Source: Sphingomonas bacterium (GTDB taxonomy: Bacteria; Pseudomonadota; Alphaproteobacteria; Sphingomonadales; Sphingomonadaceae). Taken from it: a stretch of 64,000 bases of DNA. The notes under the pieces were generated by a model. That model was not told the origin of the DNA. It was given only the letters and a program-made list of their open reading frames with translations, and did no database searches. Shown in pieces: positions 53,563 through 63,456 of the stretch. A program made the translations under genes and the position numbers. Location: contig NZ_CAHJWJ010000002.1 of the NCBI RefSeq assembly GCF_903642285.1, forward strand, positions 122,753 through 186,752, read 5' to 3'. The first letter of the stretch is position 1; each line of letters starts with the position of its first letter.

Positions 53563-54567
53563 ATGACTGATATCCCCAACACCATGCCCGACAGTCGAGA
53601 AACGACGATCCTCGAAGCGCCCGACCGCGTCGCGAAGATCCGTGAGATGTTCGGGATCGATTCGGACATGGAGGTCCCCGCCTTTTCCGAAGCGGACGAA
53701 CGCGTTCCCGATCTCGATCCGGCCTATGTATTCGACCCCGACACCACGCTCGCGGTGCTGGCGGGGTTCGCGCACAACCGGCGCGTGATGGTCCAGGGCT
53801 ATCACGGCACGGGCAAGTCGACGCATATCGAACAGGTCGCCGCGCGGCTGAAATGGCCGTGCATCCGCATCAATCTCGACGCGCATATCAGCCGCATCGA
53901 TCTGGTCGGGCGCGACGCGATCGTGCTGAAGGACGGGCAGCAGGTCACCGAATTCCGCGAGGGGTTGCTGCCTTGGGCGCTCCAGACGCCGACCGCCCTG
54001 GTGTTCGACGAATATGACGCGGGTCGCCCCGACGTGATGTTCGTGATCCAGCGCGTGCTGGAGACGGAGGGCAAGCTGACCTTGCTCGACCAGAACCGGG
54101 TGATCCGCCCGAATCCCTGGTTCCGCCTGTTCGCCACCGCCAATACGGTCGGCCTGGGCGATACCAGCGGGCTGTATCACGGCACGCAGCAGATCAACCA
54201 GGGCCAGATGGACCGCTGGAACATCGTCGTCACGCTGAACTATCTGCCCGCCGCGGTCGAGGCACAGATCGTGCTTGCCAAGTCGGGCGAATACGACAAG
54301 CCCGACGGCAAGAAGGTCGTCGACCAGATGGTCCGCGTGGCGGACATGACGCGCAAGGGCTTCGTCAACGGCGACATCTCGACGGTCATGAGCCCGCGGA
54401 CCGTCATCACCTGGGCGCAGAACGCGCTGATCTTCGGCGATGTCGGCTTCGCGTTCCGGTTGTCGTTCCTGAACAAATGCGACGAGGCGGAACGGTCGCT
54501 GGTGGCGGAATATTACCAGCGCGTGTTCGGGAAGGATCTGCCGGAAAGCGTGGTGGGGAAGGGTTGA
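53563..54567 (+). CDS. cobS: cobaltochelatase AAA+ subunit CobS
   Basis: 334 residues. Walker [19 protein letters not shown] at 79-96, Walker [16 protein letters not shown], sensor-type [20 protein letters not shown]. With CobT and CobN it inserts cobalt in aerobic B12 synthesis. No cobN or other cob gene is visible, so the pair may serve another chelatase or chaperone task. A toxin-antitoxin pair lies between it and cobT. Confidence 0.92.
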   Translation: MTDIPNTMPDSRETTILEAPDRVAKIREMFGIDSDMEVPAFSEADERVPDLDPAYVFDPDTTLAVLAGFAHNRRVMVQGYHGTGKSTHIEQVAARLKWPCIRINLDAHISRIDLVGRDAIVLKDGQQVTEFREGLLPWALQTPTALVFDEYDAGRPDVMFVIQRVLETEGKLTLLDQNRVIRPNPWFRLFATANTVGLGDTSGLYHGTQQINQGQMDRWNIVVTLNYLPAAVEAQIVLAKSGEYDKPDGKKVVDQMVRVADMTRKGFVNGDISTVMSPRTVITWAQNALIFGDVGFAFRLSFLNKCDEAERSLVAEYYQRVFGKDLPESVVGKG

Positions 54568-54610
54568 TGATGGCGGTGGACTAAGGTAGTTAGTCCATCA
54601 GGAGGCCAGC

Positions 54611-54895
54611 ATGGCAGAAGCCGATCCGCAAACGACGTTCAATATCCACGAGGCGAAGACGCAATTTTCTCGCTTGGTGCGTCGCGCGCATGCCGGGGAA
54701 GAGATTATTGTCGCTAGGGATGGCGAGCCCTATGCGCGGTTGATGCCGCTAGCCGAGGAACCTCGGATGGTGCGTCAACCCGGGCGCTACGCGCATTTGC
54801 TCGAGCACGTTTCGGAAGAGGATGTGATGGCTCCTTGTTTCACCGAAGAGGAACTCGACGAAATCGAGAACGCCAGTATCTTCCCGCCGGAATGA
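54611..54895 (+). CDS. Phd/YefM-type antitoxin
   Basis: 94 residues. TTFNIHEAKTQFSRLVRRAH, then AGEEIIVARDGEPYARLMPL, is the Phd/YefM DNA-binding fold with the toxin-binding C-terminal arm. It starts 44 bp after cobS with AGGAGG nearby, overlaps vapC (ATGA), and should repress its own promoter. Confidence 0.92.
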   Translation: MAEADPQTTFNIHEAKTQFSRLVRRAHAGEEIIVARDGEPYARLMPLAEEPRMVRQPGRYAHLLEHVSEEDVMAPCFTEEELDEIENASIFPPE

Positions 54896-55284
54896 CGATG
54901 CGGTTGCTGCTCGATACGCATGCGCTGATCTGGTGGTGGAAAAATGATCCGACATTGCCGACCGCTGCCAGAGCGGCGATGACCGCCACGTCGAATCAGG
55001 TGTTCGTCAGCGCGGCGTCGGGCTGGGAACTGGCGACCAAAATCCGGAAGGGACAATTGCTCGAGATGCGCGCCAGCCTGCCGGCCTTCGCGGAGGATGT
55101 GATCCGCGACGGATTCTATCATCTCCCCGTGACGGCGCAGCACGGCGTGCATGGCGGCTCCCTATCGGGTGCCCACAAAGATCCCTTCGACCGGCTGATC
55201 GCGGCGCAAGCCTTGCTGGACGACATGACCGTCGTGACCCGCGACCGCGAAATCGCCAAATTCGGCTGTAAGGTTCTCTGGTAA
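54892..55284 (+). CDS. vapC: PIN-domain toxin, VapC family
   Basis: 130 residues. Acidic catalytic set: Asp in [12 protein letters not shown], Glu in SGWELATKI, Asp in [17 protein letters not shown] and in [11 protein letters not shown]. All positions look intact, so the toxin is probably an active RNase. The stop TAA 55282-55284 overlaps the cobT ATG by one base. Confidence 0.92.
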   Translation: MTMRLLLDTHALIWWWKNDPTLPTAARAAMTATSNQVFVSAASGWELATKIRKGQLLEMRASLPAFAEDVIRDGFYHLPVTAQHGVHGGSLSGAHKDPFDRLIAAQALLDDMTVVTRDREIAKFGCKVLW

Positions 55285-57110
55285 TGTCAACCGAAACCCC
55301 TCTCGACCGGTTCAAGGCCGTCCTCGCCGGCACGGCACGCGCGATCGCGGACGAGCCGGAGGTGGAACTCGCATTCACCGCCGACGCGCCTGTACAGTCG
55401 GGCAAGCATATCAAGGTGCCGATGCCCGCGCGCGCGCTGCCACCTGAACAGGTGGCGGAGGCGCGTGGGTTCGCCGATGGCTTCGCGCTCCGTTTGAAGC
55501 ATCACGACACCGCGCTCCACACACGTGGCGCGCCTGGCGAGGCGGTGGCGCGCGCGGTATTCGATGCGATCGAGGGCGCGCGGGTCGAGGCGCTGGGCGC
55601 ACGCGGCTATGCGGGGATCACCGACAACCTCGCGATAGCGCTCGACGCCAGACTCCGGTCCGATCCCATCACGCGTGCGCGCAGTCAGGCGGAGGTGCCG
55701 CTGTCGACCGCCCTCGGCCTGCTGGTCCGTGAGCGGCTTACGGGGAATGCGCCGCCCGCGGTTACCGTGCCGGGGCTGGCACTGGTGCGCGACTGGATCG
55801 AGGACAAGACTGACCTGTCGGCGCTTTTGCTGGCGCTCGACGATCAGCGCGCGTTCCAATCGCTGGCGATGAAGCTGCTCGAGGACCTTGAACTCGTCGA
55901 GGGCGAGCAGGTGCCAGAAGACAGCGACGACGGCGGCAGCGAGGACGAAGGCACCGAAGAGGAGTCGCAGCCCGACGAGGGCGACGAGGGCCAGGAACAG
56001 GGTGGCGAGGGACAGGCCGAGGTCGAAGCGCGCGGTGAGCAGAGCGAGTCGGACAGCGAGGATGGCGATGGCCAGCAGAGGTCCGACGACCAGTTCGACG
56101 ACATGGACGGCGACCCGGGCGACGATGGCGAGGAAGGGATGCAGCCCGTCCGCCCGAACCGCCCGTTCGCGGACACGTCGCCGCAATTCGACTACAAAGC
56201 CTGGACGACGCAATTCGACGAAGTCGTCGCCGCGACCGAACTGTGCGACGCCGACGAACTGGCGCGGCTGCGCAGCTACCTGGACCAGCAGCTCGTCCAC
56301 CTGCAGTCCGCGGTTTCGAAACTCGCCAATCGGTTGCAGCGCAGGCTGATGGCGCAGCAGTCGCGGTCGTGGGACTTCGATCAGGACGAGGGGATGCTCG
56401 ACGCGGCCCGATTGGCGCGGGTGGTGGTCAATCCCACGCAGTCGCTCAGCTACAAGATCGAGCGCGAGACCGATTTCCGCGATACCGTCGTCACCTTGCT
56501 GATCGACAATTCGGGGTCGATGCGCGGCCGCCCGATCTCGATCGCCGCGATCAGCGCGGATATCCTGGCGCGCACGCTGGAGCGTTGCGGCGTCAAGACG
56601 GAGATCCTGGGCTTCACCACACGCGCCTGGAAGGGCGGGCAGAGCCGCGAGACCTGGCTCGCCGCGGGGCGTCCGCCGCAGCCCGGCCGGCTGAACGATG
56701 TTCGCCATATCGTCTACAAGAAAGCCGACGAGCCGTGGCGGCGCGCGCGCAATTCGCTCGGCCTGATGATGCGCGAGGGGCTGCTGAAGGAGAATATCGA
56801 CGGCGAGGCGCTGCTGTGGGCGCATTCGCGATTGCTCGCGCGGCCCGAGGATCGGCGCGTGTTGATGGTGATTTCGGACGGGGCGCCGGTCGACGACTCC
56901 ACATTGTCGGTGAATTCGGGAAGCTATCTGGAGCGGCATCTGCGCCAGGTGATCGGCTGGATCGAAACCAAGTCGCCGGTCGAACTGGTCGCGATCGGGA
57001 TCGGCCACGACGTGACACGATATTATACGCGTGCGGTGACGATCATGGATGCGGAGCAGCTCGGCGGGACGATCATCGAGCAACTGGCGGCGTTGTTCGA
57101 TACGCCGTGA
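55284..57110 (+). CDS. cobT: cobaltochelatase VWA subunit CobT
   Basis: 608 residues. The N-terminal helical domain is followed by a highly acidic linker at about 205-285, rich in Asp, Glu and Gln, and a C-terminal VWA domain with an intact metal site [14 protein letters not shown] near 406. [14 protein letters not shown] end '[20 protein letters not shown]' matches CobT. The start codon overlaps the vapC stop, so cobT is translated behind the toxin gene. Confidence 0.93.
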   Translation: MSTETPLDRFKAVLAGTARAIADEPEVELAFTADAPVQSGKHIKVPMPARALPPEQVAEARGFADGFALRLKHHDTALHTRGAPGEAVARAVFDAIEGARVEALGARGYAGITDNLAIALDARLRSDPITRARSQAEVPLSTALGLLVRERLTGNAPPAVTVPGLALVRDWIEDKTDLSALLLALDDQRAFQSLAMKLLEDLELVEGEQVPEDSDDGGSEDEGTEEESQPDEGDEGQEQGGEGQAEVEARGEQSESDSEDGDGQQRSDDQFDDMDGDPGDDGEEGMQPVRPNRPFADTSPQFDYKAWTTQFDEVVAATELCDADELARLRSYLDQQLVHLQSAVSKLANRLQRRLMAQQSRSWDFDQDEGMLDAARLARVVVNPTQSLSYKIERETDFRDTVVTLLIDNSGSMRGRPISIAAISADILARTLERCGVKTEILGFTTRAWKGGQSRETWLAAGRPPQPGRLNDVRHIVYKKADEPWRRARNSLGLMMREGLLKENIDGEALLWAHSRLLARPEDRRVLMVISDGAPVDDSTLSVNSGSYLERHLRQVIGWIETKSPVELVAIGIGHDVTRYYTRAVTIMDAEQLGGTIIEQLAALFDTP

Positions 57111-57120
57111 GGGTGATGCC

Positions 57121-57225
57121 GCCAACCCCGGCGAAGGCCGGGGCCCAGCTGCGAAGGTTGTGATAGGGCATTGAGCGCTAGCCCCGAAAGGCCCGAAACT
57201 GGGCCCCGGCCTTCGCCGGGGTGGG
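57121..57225. repeat. palindromic repeat after cobT
   Basis: CCAACCCCGGCGAAGGCCGG on the left and CCCCGGCCTTCGCCGGGGTG on the right, cgaaggccgggg family, 10 bp beyond the cobT stop; it may act as a transcript end. Confidence 0.8.
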
Positions 57226-57268
57226 ATAGGCAGGCGCGGCGGTATGAACGGATAAAGCGGAGGTCATG

Positions 57269-57889
57269 ATGCGTGCATTTGCCCTAACCGGCTTCGGACT
57301 GCTCCTCGTCGCGGCGAGCCCACCCCCCGAGATCGCAGATTTGAAGCCGATCGCACTGCACCCCGGCGTCAACCGCATACCGGGTTTCCTTCCCGGCGGC
57401 GGCACGGCGACGATCGTCGAGGCGTGGCGTGGGAACGGCAATGCGCATAGCTATCACGCCTGGATGGTGCTGGGCGGGCCATCGGAGGGCAGTCCGGTCG
57501 GCCTGGTGGGTGTCGACCGCGCGACGGGCCCGCTGAACGACATCGTCACGGACAATCCCTTCGATGGCGAGCGGGTGCTCGGCGCGGTACGGTTCGCGAC
57601 CGGGACGATCGCCGGGCGGCGGGCGGCGCTGCTGGTCGAGGCGACGCTGGACGATTCGCAGAGCGGCATTCCGGCGGACCATGCGACCGCCACCGTCCGC
57701 TGGTTCCGGCTCGATCACCAGGCCGATGCGACCGGCCGGACGACCGACGCCTTCGTGCCGATCGGCACGGTGCAGACGACCAAGCGCTACTGCAACGCCG
57801 ACCTGGCGCTCCGCGACTTGGCGCGCGTCCCGCTGACGTCGAAATTCGGTGGCTTCAACCGCATCGATGGCTGTTTCGATGCCAAATGA
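57269..57889 (+). CDS. small secreted protein, unknown
   Basis: 206 residues from ATG 57269 (GGAGG five bases upstream; ATG 57266 is too close). The signal peptide is MRAFALTGFGLLLVAASPPP. The mature part is beta-rich (HPGVNRIPGFLPGGGTATIV, AHSYHAWMVLGGPSEGSPVG, LDDSQSGIPADHATATVRWF) with two Cys near the end. No family recognised. It overlaps the RHH gene by 11 bp. Confidence 0.6.
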   Translation: MRAFALTGFGLLLVAASPPPEIADLKPIALHPGVNRIPGFLPGGGTATIVEAWRGNGNAHSYHAWMVLGGPSEGSPVGLVGVDRATGPLNDIVTDNPFDGERVLGAVRFATGTIAGRRAALLVEATLDDSQSGIPADHATATVRWFRLDHQADATGRTTDAFVPIGTVQTTKRYCNADLALRDLARVPLTSKFGGFNRIDGCFDAK

Positions 57890-58142
57890 CATTGCTCCAC
57901 CCCCCGACGGCTTCCACGGCCCCGTGAAGCGATCGATCACCATCGCCGGGCACCAGACCTCGATCAGTCTCGAACCCGTCTTCTGGTCCGCGCTGGAGGG
58001 GGCCGCGCGGGTGCAGGCGCTGCCGCTATCCGCGCTGGTCGCGCAGATCGATGCGCTGCGGATCGGCGCAACGAATCCGCCCAACCTCGGCAGCGCGCTC
58101 CGCACGTGGCTGATAACCCAGATTGCGAATTACTCTCAATAG
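57879..58142 (+). CDS. ribbon-helix-helix (RHH_4-like) protein
   Basis: 87 residues. GPVKRSITIAGHQTSISLEP followed by VFWSALEGAARVQALPLSALVAQIDALR is a typical RHH_4 arrangement with the beta-strand KRSITI and two helices. A DNA-binding regulator is likely. Its stop codon overlaps a Fur-like half-site, so it may be co-regulated with the operon or regulate it. Confidence 0.78.
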   Translation: MPNDIAPPPDGFHGPVKRSITIAGHQTSISLEPVFWSALEGAARVQALPLSALVAQIDALRIGATNPPNLGSALRTWLITQIANYSQ

Positions 58143-58166
58143 CATTGACAGTGAGAACGACTCTCA
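58125..58166 (+). promoter_or_regulatory. Fur-type operator
   Basis: TGCGAATTACTCTCAA is followed 12 bp later by TGAGAACGACTCTCA at 58152-58166. The second is a near-palindrome with TGAGA/TCTCA arms like the Fur core (TGAGAAT-ATTCTCA). It lies just upstream of the TonB receptor start and overlaps the end of the RHH gene. Confidence 0.7.
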
Positions 58167-58202
58167 ATAGCGAATGCCCCAAGCAATCAGGGGTTTTCCG
58201 CT

Positions 58203-60737
58203 TTGAACCGTCGTACCGTTTCCGTGCCGCGCTCGTCGGCGTTCCTCGCGCTTGGCTGTGTCGGCGCGTTCACCACCGCGCCGGCGCTGGCCGCGGAAGA
58301 CACGAAATTGACGGCGGTCGCGGCGGACGCGGACACCGATCCCTCCCAGAGCGACATTCTGGTCAACGGCAAACGCGTCCGCGCCGATGCCAAGGCGGTC
58401 GCGCCGGTCGTGAACACGCCGCGGTCGATCGTCACGCTGGACAAGACCATCATCCAGCAGACCGGGTCGAACAGCCTTCAGGACGCGCTGCGCACGATCC
58501 CCGGCATCACCTTCGGCGCGGCGGAGGGGGGCAATCCGATCGGCGACCGGCCCTTCATCCGCGGCTTCGACAGCCAGGGCAGCATCTATGTCGACGGCGT
58601 TCGCGATCTCGCGTCGCAGAGCCGCGAGGTGTTCGCGACCGAATCCGTGCAGATCGTACGGGGATCGGATTCGACGCTCGGCGGCCGCGGATCGGCGGGC
58701 GGGACGATCAACATCATCTCCAAGATGCCCGAACTGCGCAATTTCGGCGAGGTGGACGGCAGCTTCGGCAATGCCGGCTACAAGCGCGTCACCGGCGACC
58801 TGAACCTGAAGGTCGCGGACAGCATCGCGTTCCGGATCGAGGGGCTGTGGCACGACCAGGACGTCGCGGGGCGCGACGACGTGTACCAGCGCCGCTGGGG
58901 CGTCGCACCGTCGATCACGATCGGGCTCGGCACGCCGACTCGGCTGACGGCGAGCTATTATTATCTGGAGAGCCATGAGCTTCCCGACAGCGGGCTGCCC
59001 TATCGCTATGTCTGTTCGGCGACGGTCTGCAACGCGCCGACGACGGGCAATGTGCTGTCGCAGCCAGCGATCGGCACCTTCACGACGCTGAATGGACAGA
59101 CCGGGACGATCGCGCGGTCGACTTTCTACGGGCTGACCGACCGCGATTTCCGCAATTCCACGACCAACCAGGCGACGATCAGGGTCGAACATGATTTCGG
59201 TAGCCTGACGCTGCGCAACACCGCGCGCTTCAGTCATGACGAGCAGGATTATATCTTCACGCTACCCGACGACTCCAACGGCGACGTCTTCGGCATCCCG
59301 ACGATCGCGCCGGGCACGGTCGACAAGACGACGGGCGGTGTGGAGCAGGTCGGCGGCGGTTATGTCTGGCGGCGGGGCAATACGCGCTACGGCTATGACC
59401 AGAGCATCATCGACCAGACCGACCTGTACGGCACGTTCGATACCGGCAGCATCAAGCACAGCATCGCGGTCGGCACCGAGATCTCGTGGGAGAAGGACCG
59501 TCGTGGTGCGTTCGTCGAACAGACCGGCGCGACGATCAGCCCGCGCTGCGATACCACGACCGTCTCGCGCTATTATTGCATCAGCCTGTTCAACCCCAAT
59601 CCGAACGATCCGTGGGTCAACACCACCACCGATACGTCGAACGTGCCGACCGCGATCGTGAAGGGCCTGCCCGGCAGCGAGACGCAGAACGATGCCAATA
59701 CGCAGAGTATCTACGGCTTCGACTCCATCACCGTCGTGCCCGCGGTGATCGTGAATGTCGGACTGCGCTACGACCGGTTCCAGTCGATCCTGACGCCGGC
59801 GATCTCGACCGGCCTGACGCCGCCCGCGGCGGGGGTCTACCAGATCAGGGAGTCGCGCACCGATCGGCTGTTCAACTATCAACTCGGCCTCGTCCTGAAG
59901 CCTACTCGCGAGACCAGCGTCTATGCCAGTTATGCGACCGCCGCCACGCCGCCCAACAGCCTGCTCGGCGAAGGGCGCGAGGACAATGCGCTGCCGACCA
60001 CCACGACGACTGCGGCCGGCGCGCTGAACCAGCTGAAGGTGCAGAAGACCAGATCCTACGAGGTCGGCGCAAAGGCAAGCGTGTTCCACGAGAAGCTCGC
60101 GCTGGCCGTAGCGGTGTTTCAGACGGATACGGACAATGCGCGTGTCGCGATCGACGCCAATACCGTCGCCTATCTGGGCAAGACGCGGGTGCGCGGCGTG
60201 GAACTGACCGCGAGCGGGACGATCCTGCCCGGCTGGACGATCTTCGGCGGCTACACCTATCTCGATCCGGTCGTGACCGACGGCGGCAATGCCGCGCTGA
60301 CCGCCCCCGCGGTCGGCACGCAGGCGGCGCAGGTCGTGTACGTGACCTCGGTCAACACCGGCAAGCAGGTGCCCTCGACCGTGCGCAACAGCTTCACCGC
60401 GACGACCAACGTCACGTTGTACAAGCGCTTCCAAGTGGGCGGCAGCGTGATCTACAACGACCGCCAATATGGCGGCTATGCCGACAACCGCACCGCGACG
60501 CAGACCGCGGCGGGCGTGGTGACGGTGAACCCCGCGACCGTGGTGCTGTACCGCGAGATCCCCGGCTATGTCCGCTTCGACGCGCGGGCGAGCTATGACG
60601 TGACGAAGAACGTGACCTTCAGCGTCAACGCGCAGAACCTGACCGACAAGGTGTATTTCAGCTCGGCCTATGCCAACCACTATGCAACGATCGCCGCCGG
60701 CCGGACGGTATTCGGAACGGTCGGGGTGAAGTTTTGA
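58203..60737 (+). CDS. TonB-dependent catecholate-type siderophore receptor (Fiu-like)
   Basis: 844 residues, TTG start at 58203 with AGGGG nine bases upstream. The signal peptide ends near PALAAEDTK. Plug domain: SDILVNGKRVRADAKAVAPVV, ALRTIPGITFGAAEGGNPIG with RPFIRGFDSQGSIYVDGVRD. Beta-barrel follows to the C-terminal Phe (FGTVGVKF). The plug motif is close to Fiu/catecholate receptors, and the Fur box and piuC downstream agree. The frame of the next gene overlaps its stop (TGATG). Confidence 0.9.
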   Translation: MNRRTVSVPRSSAFLALGCVGAFTTAPALAAEDTKLTAVAADADTDPSQSDILVNGKRVRADAKAVAPVVNTPRSIVTLDKTIIQQTGSNSLQDALRTIPGITFGAAEGGNPIGDRPFIRGFDSQGSIYVDGVRDLASQSREVFATESVQIVRGSDSTLGGRGSAGGTINIISKMPELRNFGEVDGSFGNAGYKRVTGDLNLKVADSIAFRIEGLWHDQDVAGRDDVYQRRWGVAPSITIGLGTPTRLTASYYYLESHELPDSGLPYRYVCSATVCNAPTTGNVLSQPAIGTFTTLNGQTGTIARSTFYGLTDRDFRNSTTNQATIRVEHDFGSLTLRNTARFSHDEQDYIFTLPDDSNGDVFGIPTIAPGTVDKTTGGVEQVGGGYVWRRGNTRYGYDQSIIDQTDLYGTFDTGSIKHSIAVGTEISWEKDRRGAFVEQTGATISPRCDTTTVSRYYCISLFNPNPNDPWVNTTTDTSNVPTAIVKGLPGSETQNDANTQSIYGFDSITVVPAVIVNVGLRYDRFQSILTPAISTGLTPPAAGVYQIRESRTDRLFNYQLGLVLKPTRETSVYASYATAATPPNSLLGEGREDNALPTTTTTAAGALNQLKVQKTRSYEVGAKASVFHEKLALAVAVFQTDTDNARVAIDANTVAYLGKTRVRGVELTASGTILPGWTIFGGYTYLDPVVTDGGNAALTAPAVGTQAAQVVYVTSVNTGKQVPSTVRNSFTATTNVTLYKRFQVGGSVIYNDRQYGGYADNRTATQTAAGVVTVNPATVVLYREIPGYVRFDARASYDVTKNVTFSVNAQNLTDKVYFSSAYANHYATIAAGRTVFGTVGVKF

Positions 60738-61570
60738 TGGGTGCCGATGCTCATTCCTCCCCGGGACGGGGAGGGGGACCGTCCGAAGGACGGTGGAGGG
60801 GGGGTGCCACAAGCGGATCGCTCGCGGATAGCCCCCTCCACCATGCCGCTGCGCGTCACGGTCCCCCTCCCCATGCTGGGGAGGAGTGGGTGGGGACGCT
60901 CCGCATCGCCGCACTCGAAGGCCACCCGGAAGCGCAGGCGCTGTACGGCCAGGTCCTGCTGGACGGCATCGCCACCCCCGCCGACCCCCGCGCCGCGCTC
61001 GGCTGGTTCGTGAAGGCGGCGGCGCAGCATCACCTGATGGCGCTCAACATGGTCGGGCGCTGCTATGATCTCGGCTGGGGCACCGCGCCCGACAAGACTC
61101 GCGCCGCCCAATGCTATCGGATCGCCGCCGAGCGCGGGCTGGACGCGGCGATGTACAATTACGCGACGCTGCTCGCTCTCGGCGAGGGCCTGGCGGAGGA
61201 CAAGGTCGCGGCCCTGGCGTGGCTGGAACGCGCGGTCGCGGCGGGCGAGGGGGTGCAGCGGGCGAAGGCGCTGAACTTCATCGGCAGCTTCGCGGAGGAC
61301 GGCTGGGCCGGACCGGTCGATCCGGCCAAGGCCGCGACCTGCTATGCCGAGGCGGCAGAGGGCGGTGACTTCCGCGGTTGCTTCAACCACGCACGGATGC
61401 TGGGCGAGGCAGGCCGCGTCGACGAAGCCTTGCCCTGGCTGCGCGCGGCGGGCGGGCGGGGGAACGCGCGCTTCGTCGCGCAGGTCGAGACGTGGCTGGC
61501 CGCGTCCGCGATCCCCGGTTTCGCGAGCGAGGGGCTGGCGGTATTGCGCGAAGGCACGGGACGATGCTGA
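60737..61570 (+). CDS. Sel1-repeat (TPR-like) protein with a repeat-derived N-terminus
   Basis: 277 residues from ATG 60737 or 227 from GTG 60890. Residues 1-51 of the longer form are the translation of a palindromic repeat. After that come Sel1-like helical repeats ([79 protein letters not shown]). Sel1 proteins hold protein complexes together; here it may organise the siderophore-processing system. The repeat ends in GGGGAGGAG, a Shine-Dalgarno for GTG 60890. Confidence 0.85.
   Translation: MGADAHSSPGRGGGPSEGRWRGGATSGSLADSPLHHAAARHGPPPHAGEEWVGTLRIAALEGHPEAQALYGQVLLDGIATPADPRAALGWFVKAAAQHHLMALNMVGRCYDLGWGTAPDKTRAAQCYRIAAERGLDAAMYNYATLLALGEGLAEDKVAALAWLERAVAAGEGVQRAKALNFIGSFAEDGWAGPVDPAKAATCYAEAAEGGDFRGCFNHARMLGEAGRVDEALPWLRAAGGRGNARFVAQVETWLAASAIPGFASEGLAVLREGTGRC
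60753..60889. repeat. palindromic repeat inside the start of the Sel1 gene
   Basis: TTCCTCCCCGGGACGGGGAG at the left and GGTCCCCCTCCCCATGCTGG with GGAGGAG at the right are inverted arms; inner GGTGGAGGGGG pairs with CCCCCTCCACC. It is a third repeat family, and the only copy in the window. Confidence 0.8.
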
Positions 61571-62247
61571 TCGCCGTCCCGGATGTCCTCGACGCGGCCG
61601 GGGTCGCGCGGGTTCGCGGCATCGTCGATGCGGGCGACTGGATCGACGGCAATGCCACGTCCGGTACCGGCTCCGCACTCGCCAAGCGCAACGAACAATT
61701 GCCCGAGGAATGCGCCGCGGCGCGCGAAGCGGGCGGGATCGTGCTGGACGCGCTCGCCGCCTCGCCGCTGTTCGTGGCCGCCGCGCTGCCGCTGAAAGTC
61801 TTTCCGCCACTGTTCAACCGTTATGCCGGCGGCCAGTCGTTCGGCGCGCACGTCGACACCGCGATCCGGATCCGCCGCGGCAGCGATTTCCGCATCCGGA
61901 GCGATCTCTCCGCGACGCTGTTTCTCGAAGATCCGCAAGCCTATGACGGCGGCGAACTGGTGATCGAGGACCGGTTCGGCGCGCAGACGGTGAAGCTGCC
62001 CGCCGGCCATCTCGCGCTCTACCCGGCGTCGAGCCTGCACCATGTCACCCCGGTCACTCGCGGCACGCGCGTCGCATCCTTCTTCTGGGTCCAGTCGATG
62101 ATCCGCGACGATGGCGCGCGGGCGATCCTGTTCGATCTGGACGGCGCGGTACAACGCGTCGCCGCGGGCCAGGGACAGGGCGACGACACGGTCGTTCGCC
62201 TCACCGGCATCTATCACAATCTGCTCCGCCGCTGGGCGGACGTCTGA
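61564..62247 (+). CDS. Fe(II)/2-oxoglutarate-dependent hydroxylase, PiuC/YbiX family
   Basis: 227 residues. The iron site HVDTAIR (His-x-Asp) near 96-98 and [19 protein letters not shown] (His and the 2-oxoglutarate Arg) near 160. [20 protein letters not shown] opens the PiuC/YbiX family. These enzymes lie beside catecholate receptors and are thought to act on the siderophore or its precursor. Overlaps the Sel1 gene end by 7 bp. Confidence 0.9.
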   Translation: MLIAVPDVLDAAGVARVRGIVDAGDWIDGNATSGTGSALAKRNEQLPEECAAAREAGGIVLDALAASPLFVAAALPLKVFPPLFNRYAGGQSFGAHVDTAIRIRRGSDFRIRSDLSATLFLEDPQAYDGGELVIEDRFGAQTVKLPAGHLALYPASSLHHVTPVTRGTRVASFFWVQSMIRDDGARAILFDLDGAVQRVAAGQGQGDDTVVRLTGIYHNLLRRWADV

Positions 62248-62255
62248 GGACCGAC

Positions 62256-63359
62256 ATGACGAAACTGGCGATGCGCCGTGCCTGGTTCCAGGTGCACAAA
62301 TGGATCGGGCTGATCCTCGCGATCCTCATCATCCCGCTGTCGCTCAGCGGTGCGGCGCTCGTCTGGTACGAACCGCTCGACCGCGTGCTCGACCCGGCCC
62401 GCTACGCCGTGTCGGGCGATATGGTGCTGGCCCCCGACGCCTATGTCGCGGCGGCGCGCACCGTCCTCGCACCTGGGGAGCGGATCGCGACGCTGGCCGT
62501 GCCCGACGGTCATGGGCCGGTCGTGATCGCCGCCACGGTCGCCGGGGCCACGCCGCGTCTCGGTCCGCCCCAGCGCATGCTGGTCTATCTCGACCCGCCG
62601 ACCGCGCGGGTGCTGGTCAAGGCACCCGGCAACAGCGGGATCATGCGGACGGTGCATATACTGCACGGCAGCCTGCTGGTGCCGGGGGTCGGCCGGACGA
62701 TCGTCGGGTGGATCGGCGTGGCGATGGCGGTGTCCTGCTTCACCGGGCTGTGGCTGTGGTGGCCGATGAGCGGTCGATTCGCGCGGGGTCTGCGCTGGCG
62801 CCGGCATCGCAATACCGACACCAACCTGCACCATCTGTTCGGCTTCTGGGTCGCGCTGCCGCTGTTCATGCTGTCGCTGACGGGGGCGTGGATCGCGTTT
62901 CCTTCCTTCTTCGCCGCGCTGGTCGGTCAGTCCGGCCAGCGCGGTGGCCCCGACCGCGCGATGCAGGCGCGCGCGCAGCCTCTCGCCACGCCGGCGCAGT
63001 CGCTCGCGACGGTGGTCGCGCATGCCAGCGCGGTCGCGCCCGGCGATCTGCGCAGCATCGCCTGGCCGACCGATCGCACCCCGGACTGGACCGTGACGCT
63101 CGCGCGCGGCGGGCGGTCGCCCGCCAGCGTGAAGGTCGCCGACGATACCGGCACCGCGGTCGTCGCCCCCGCGCGCCGCGACGGCGGTGTCGCGCAACTG
63201 GTCCGGCGACTGCACGACGGCACCGGCATGGGGCCGGTGTGGCAGGCGATCATCTTCATCGGCGGCATCCTGCCCGCGATCCTAGCGGTGACCGGCATCA
63301 TCATGTGGTGGCGCGCTCGCCGCTGGCGCGCGGCGGTGGCGGCACGGCGGGCGGGGTAA
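62256..63359 (+). CDS. PepSY-associated membrane protein (siderophore-iron reductase-like)
   Basis: 367 residues with four transmembrane helices: HKWIGLILAILIIPLSLSGA, VGWIGVAMAVSCFTGLWLWW, FWVALPLFMLSLTGAWIAF and IIFIGGILPAILAVTGIIMW. Conserved His residues in RTVHILHGSLL and LHHLFGF could bind haem. PepSY_TM proteins next to TonB receptors are proposed ferric-siderophore reductases. Start 62256, 8 bp after piuC. Confidence 0.85.
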   Translation: MTKLAMRRAWFQVHKWIGLILAILIIPLSLSGAALVWYEPLDRVLDPARYAVSGDMVLAPDAYVAAARTVLAPGERIATLAVPDGHGPVVIAATVAGATPRLGPPQRMLVYLDPPTARVLVKAPGNSGIMRTVHILHGSLLVPGVGRTIVGWIGVAMAVSCFTGLWLWWPMSGRFARGLRWRRHRNTDTNLHHLFGFWVALPLFMLSLTGAWIAFPSFFAALVGQSGQRGGPDRAMQARAQPLATPAQSLATVVAHASAVAPGDLRSIAWPTDRTPDWTVTLARGGRSPASVKVADDTGTAVVAPARRDGGVAQLVRRLHDGTGMGPVWQAIIFIGGILPAILAVTGIIMWWRARRWRAAVAARRAG

Positions 63360-63401
63360 AGCATGATCGACCGGCGATCATATGCGCGCTGGTGCGAGAC
63401 A

Positions 63402-63428
63402 CCCCTCCCCGGCGAAGGCCGGGGTGGC
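63402..63428. repeat. half of a palindromic repeat
   Basis: CCCCTCCCCGGCGAAGGCCG then GGGTGG is a single arm of the cgaaggccgggg family without its partner, between convergent gene ends. Confidence 0.6.
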
Positions 63429-63456
63429 GAACCTTGAGCCGCGGCCGTCGTTCAAA

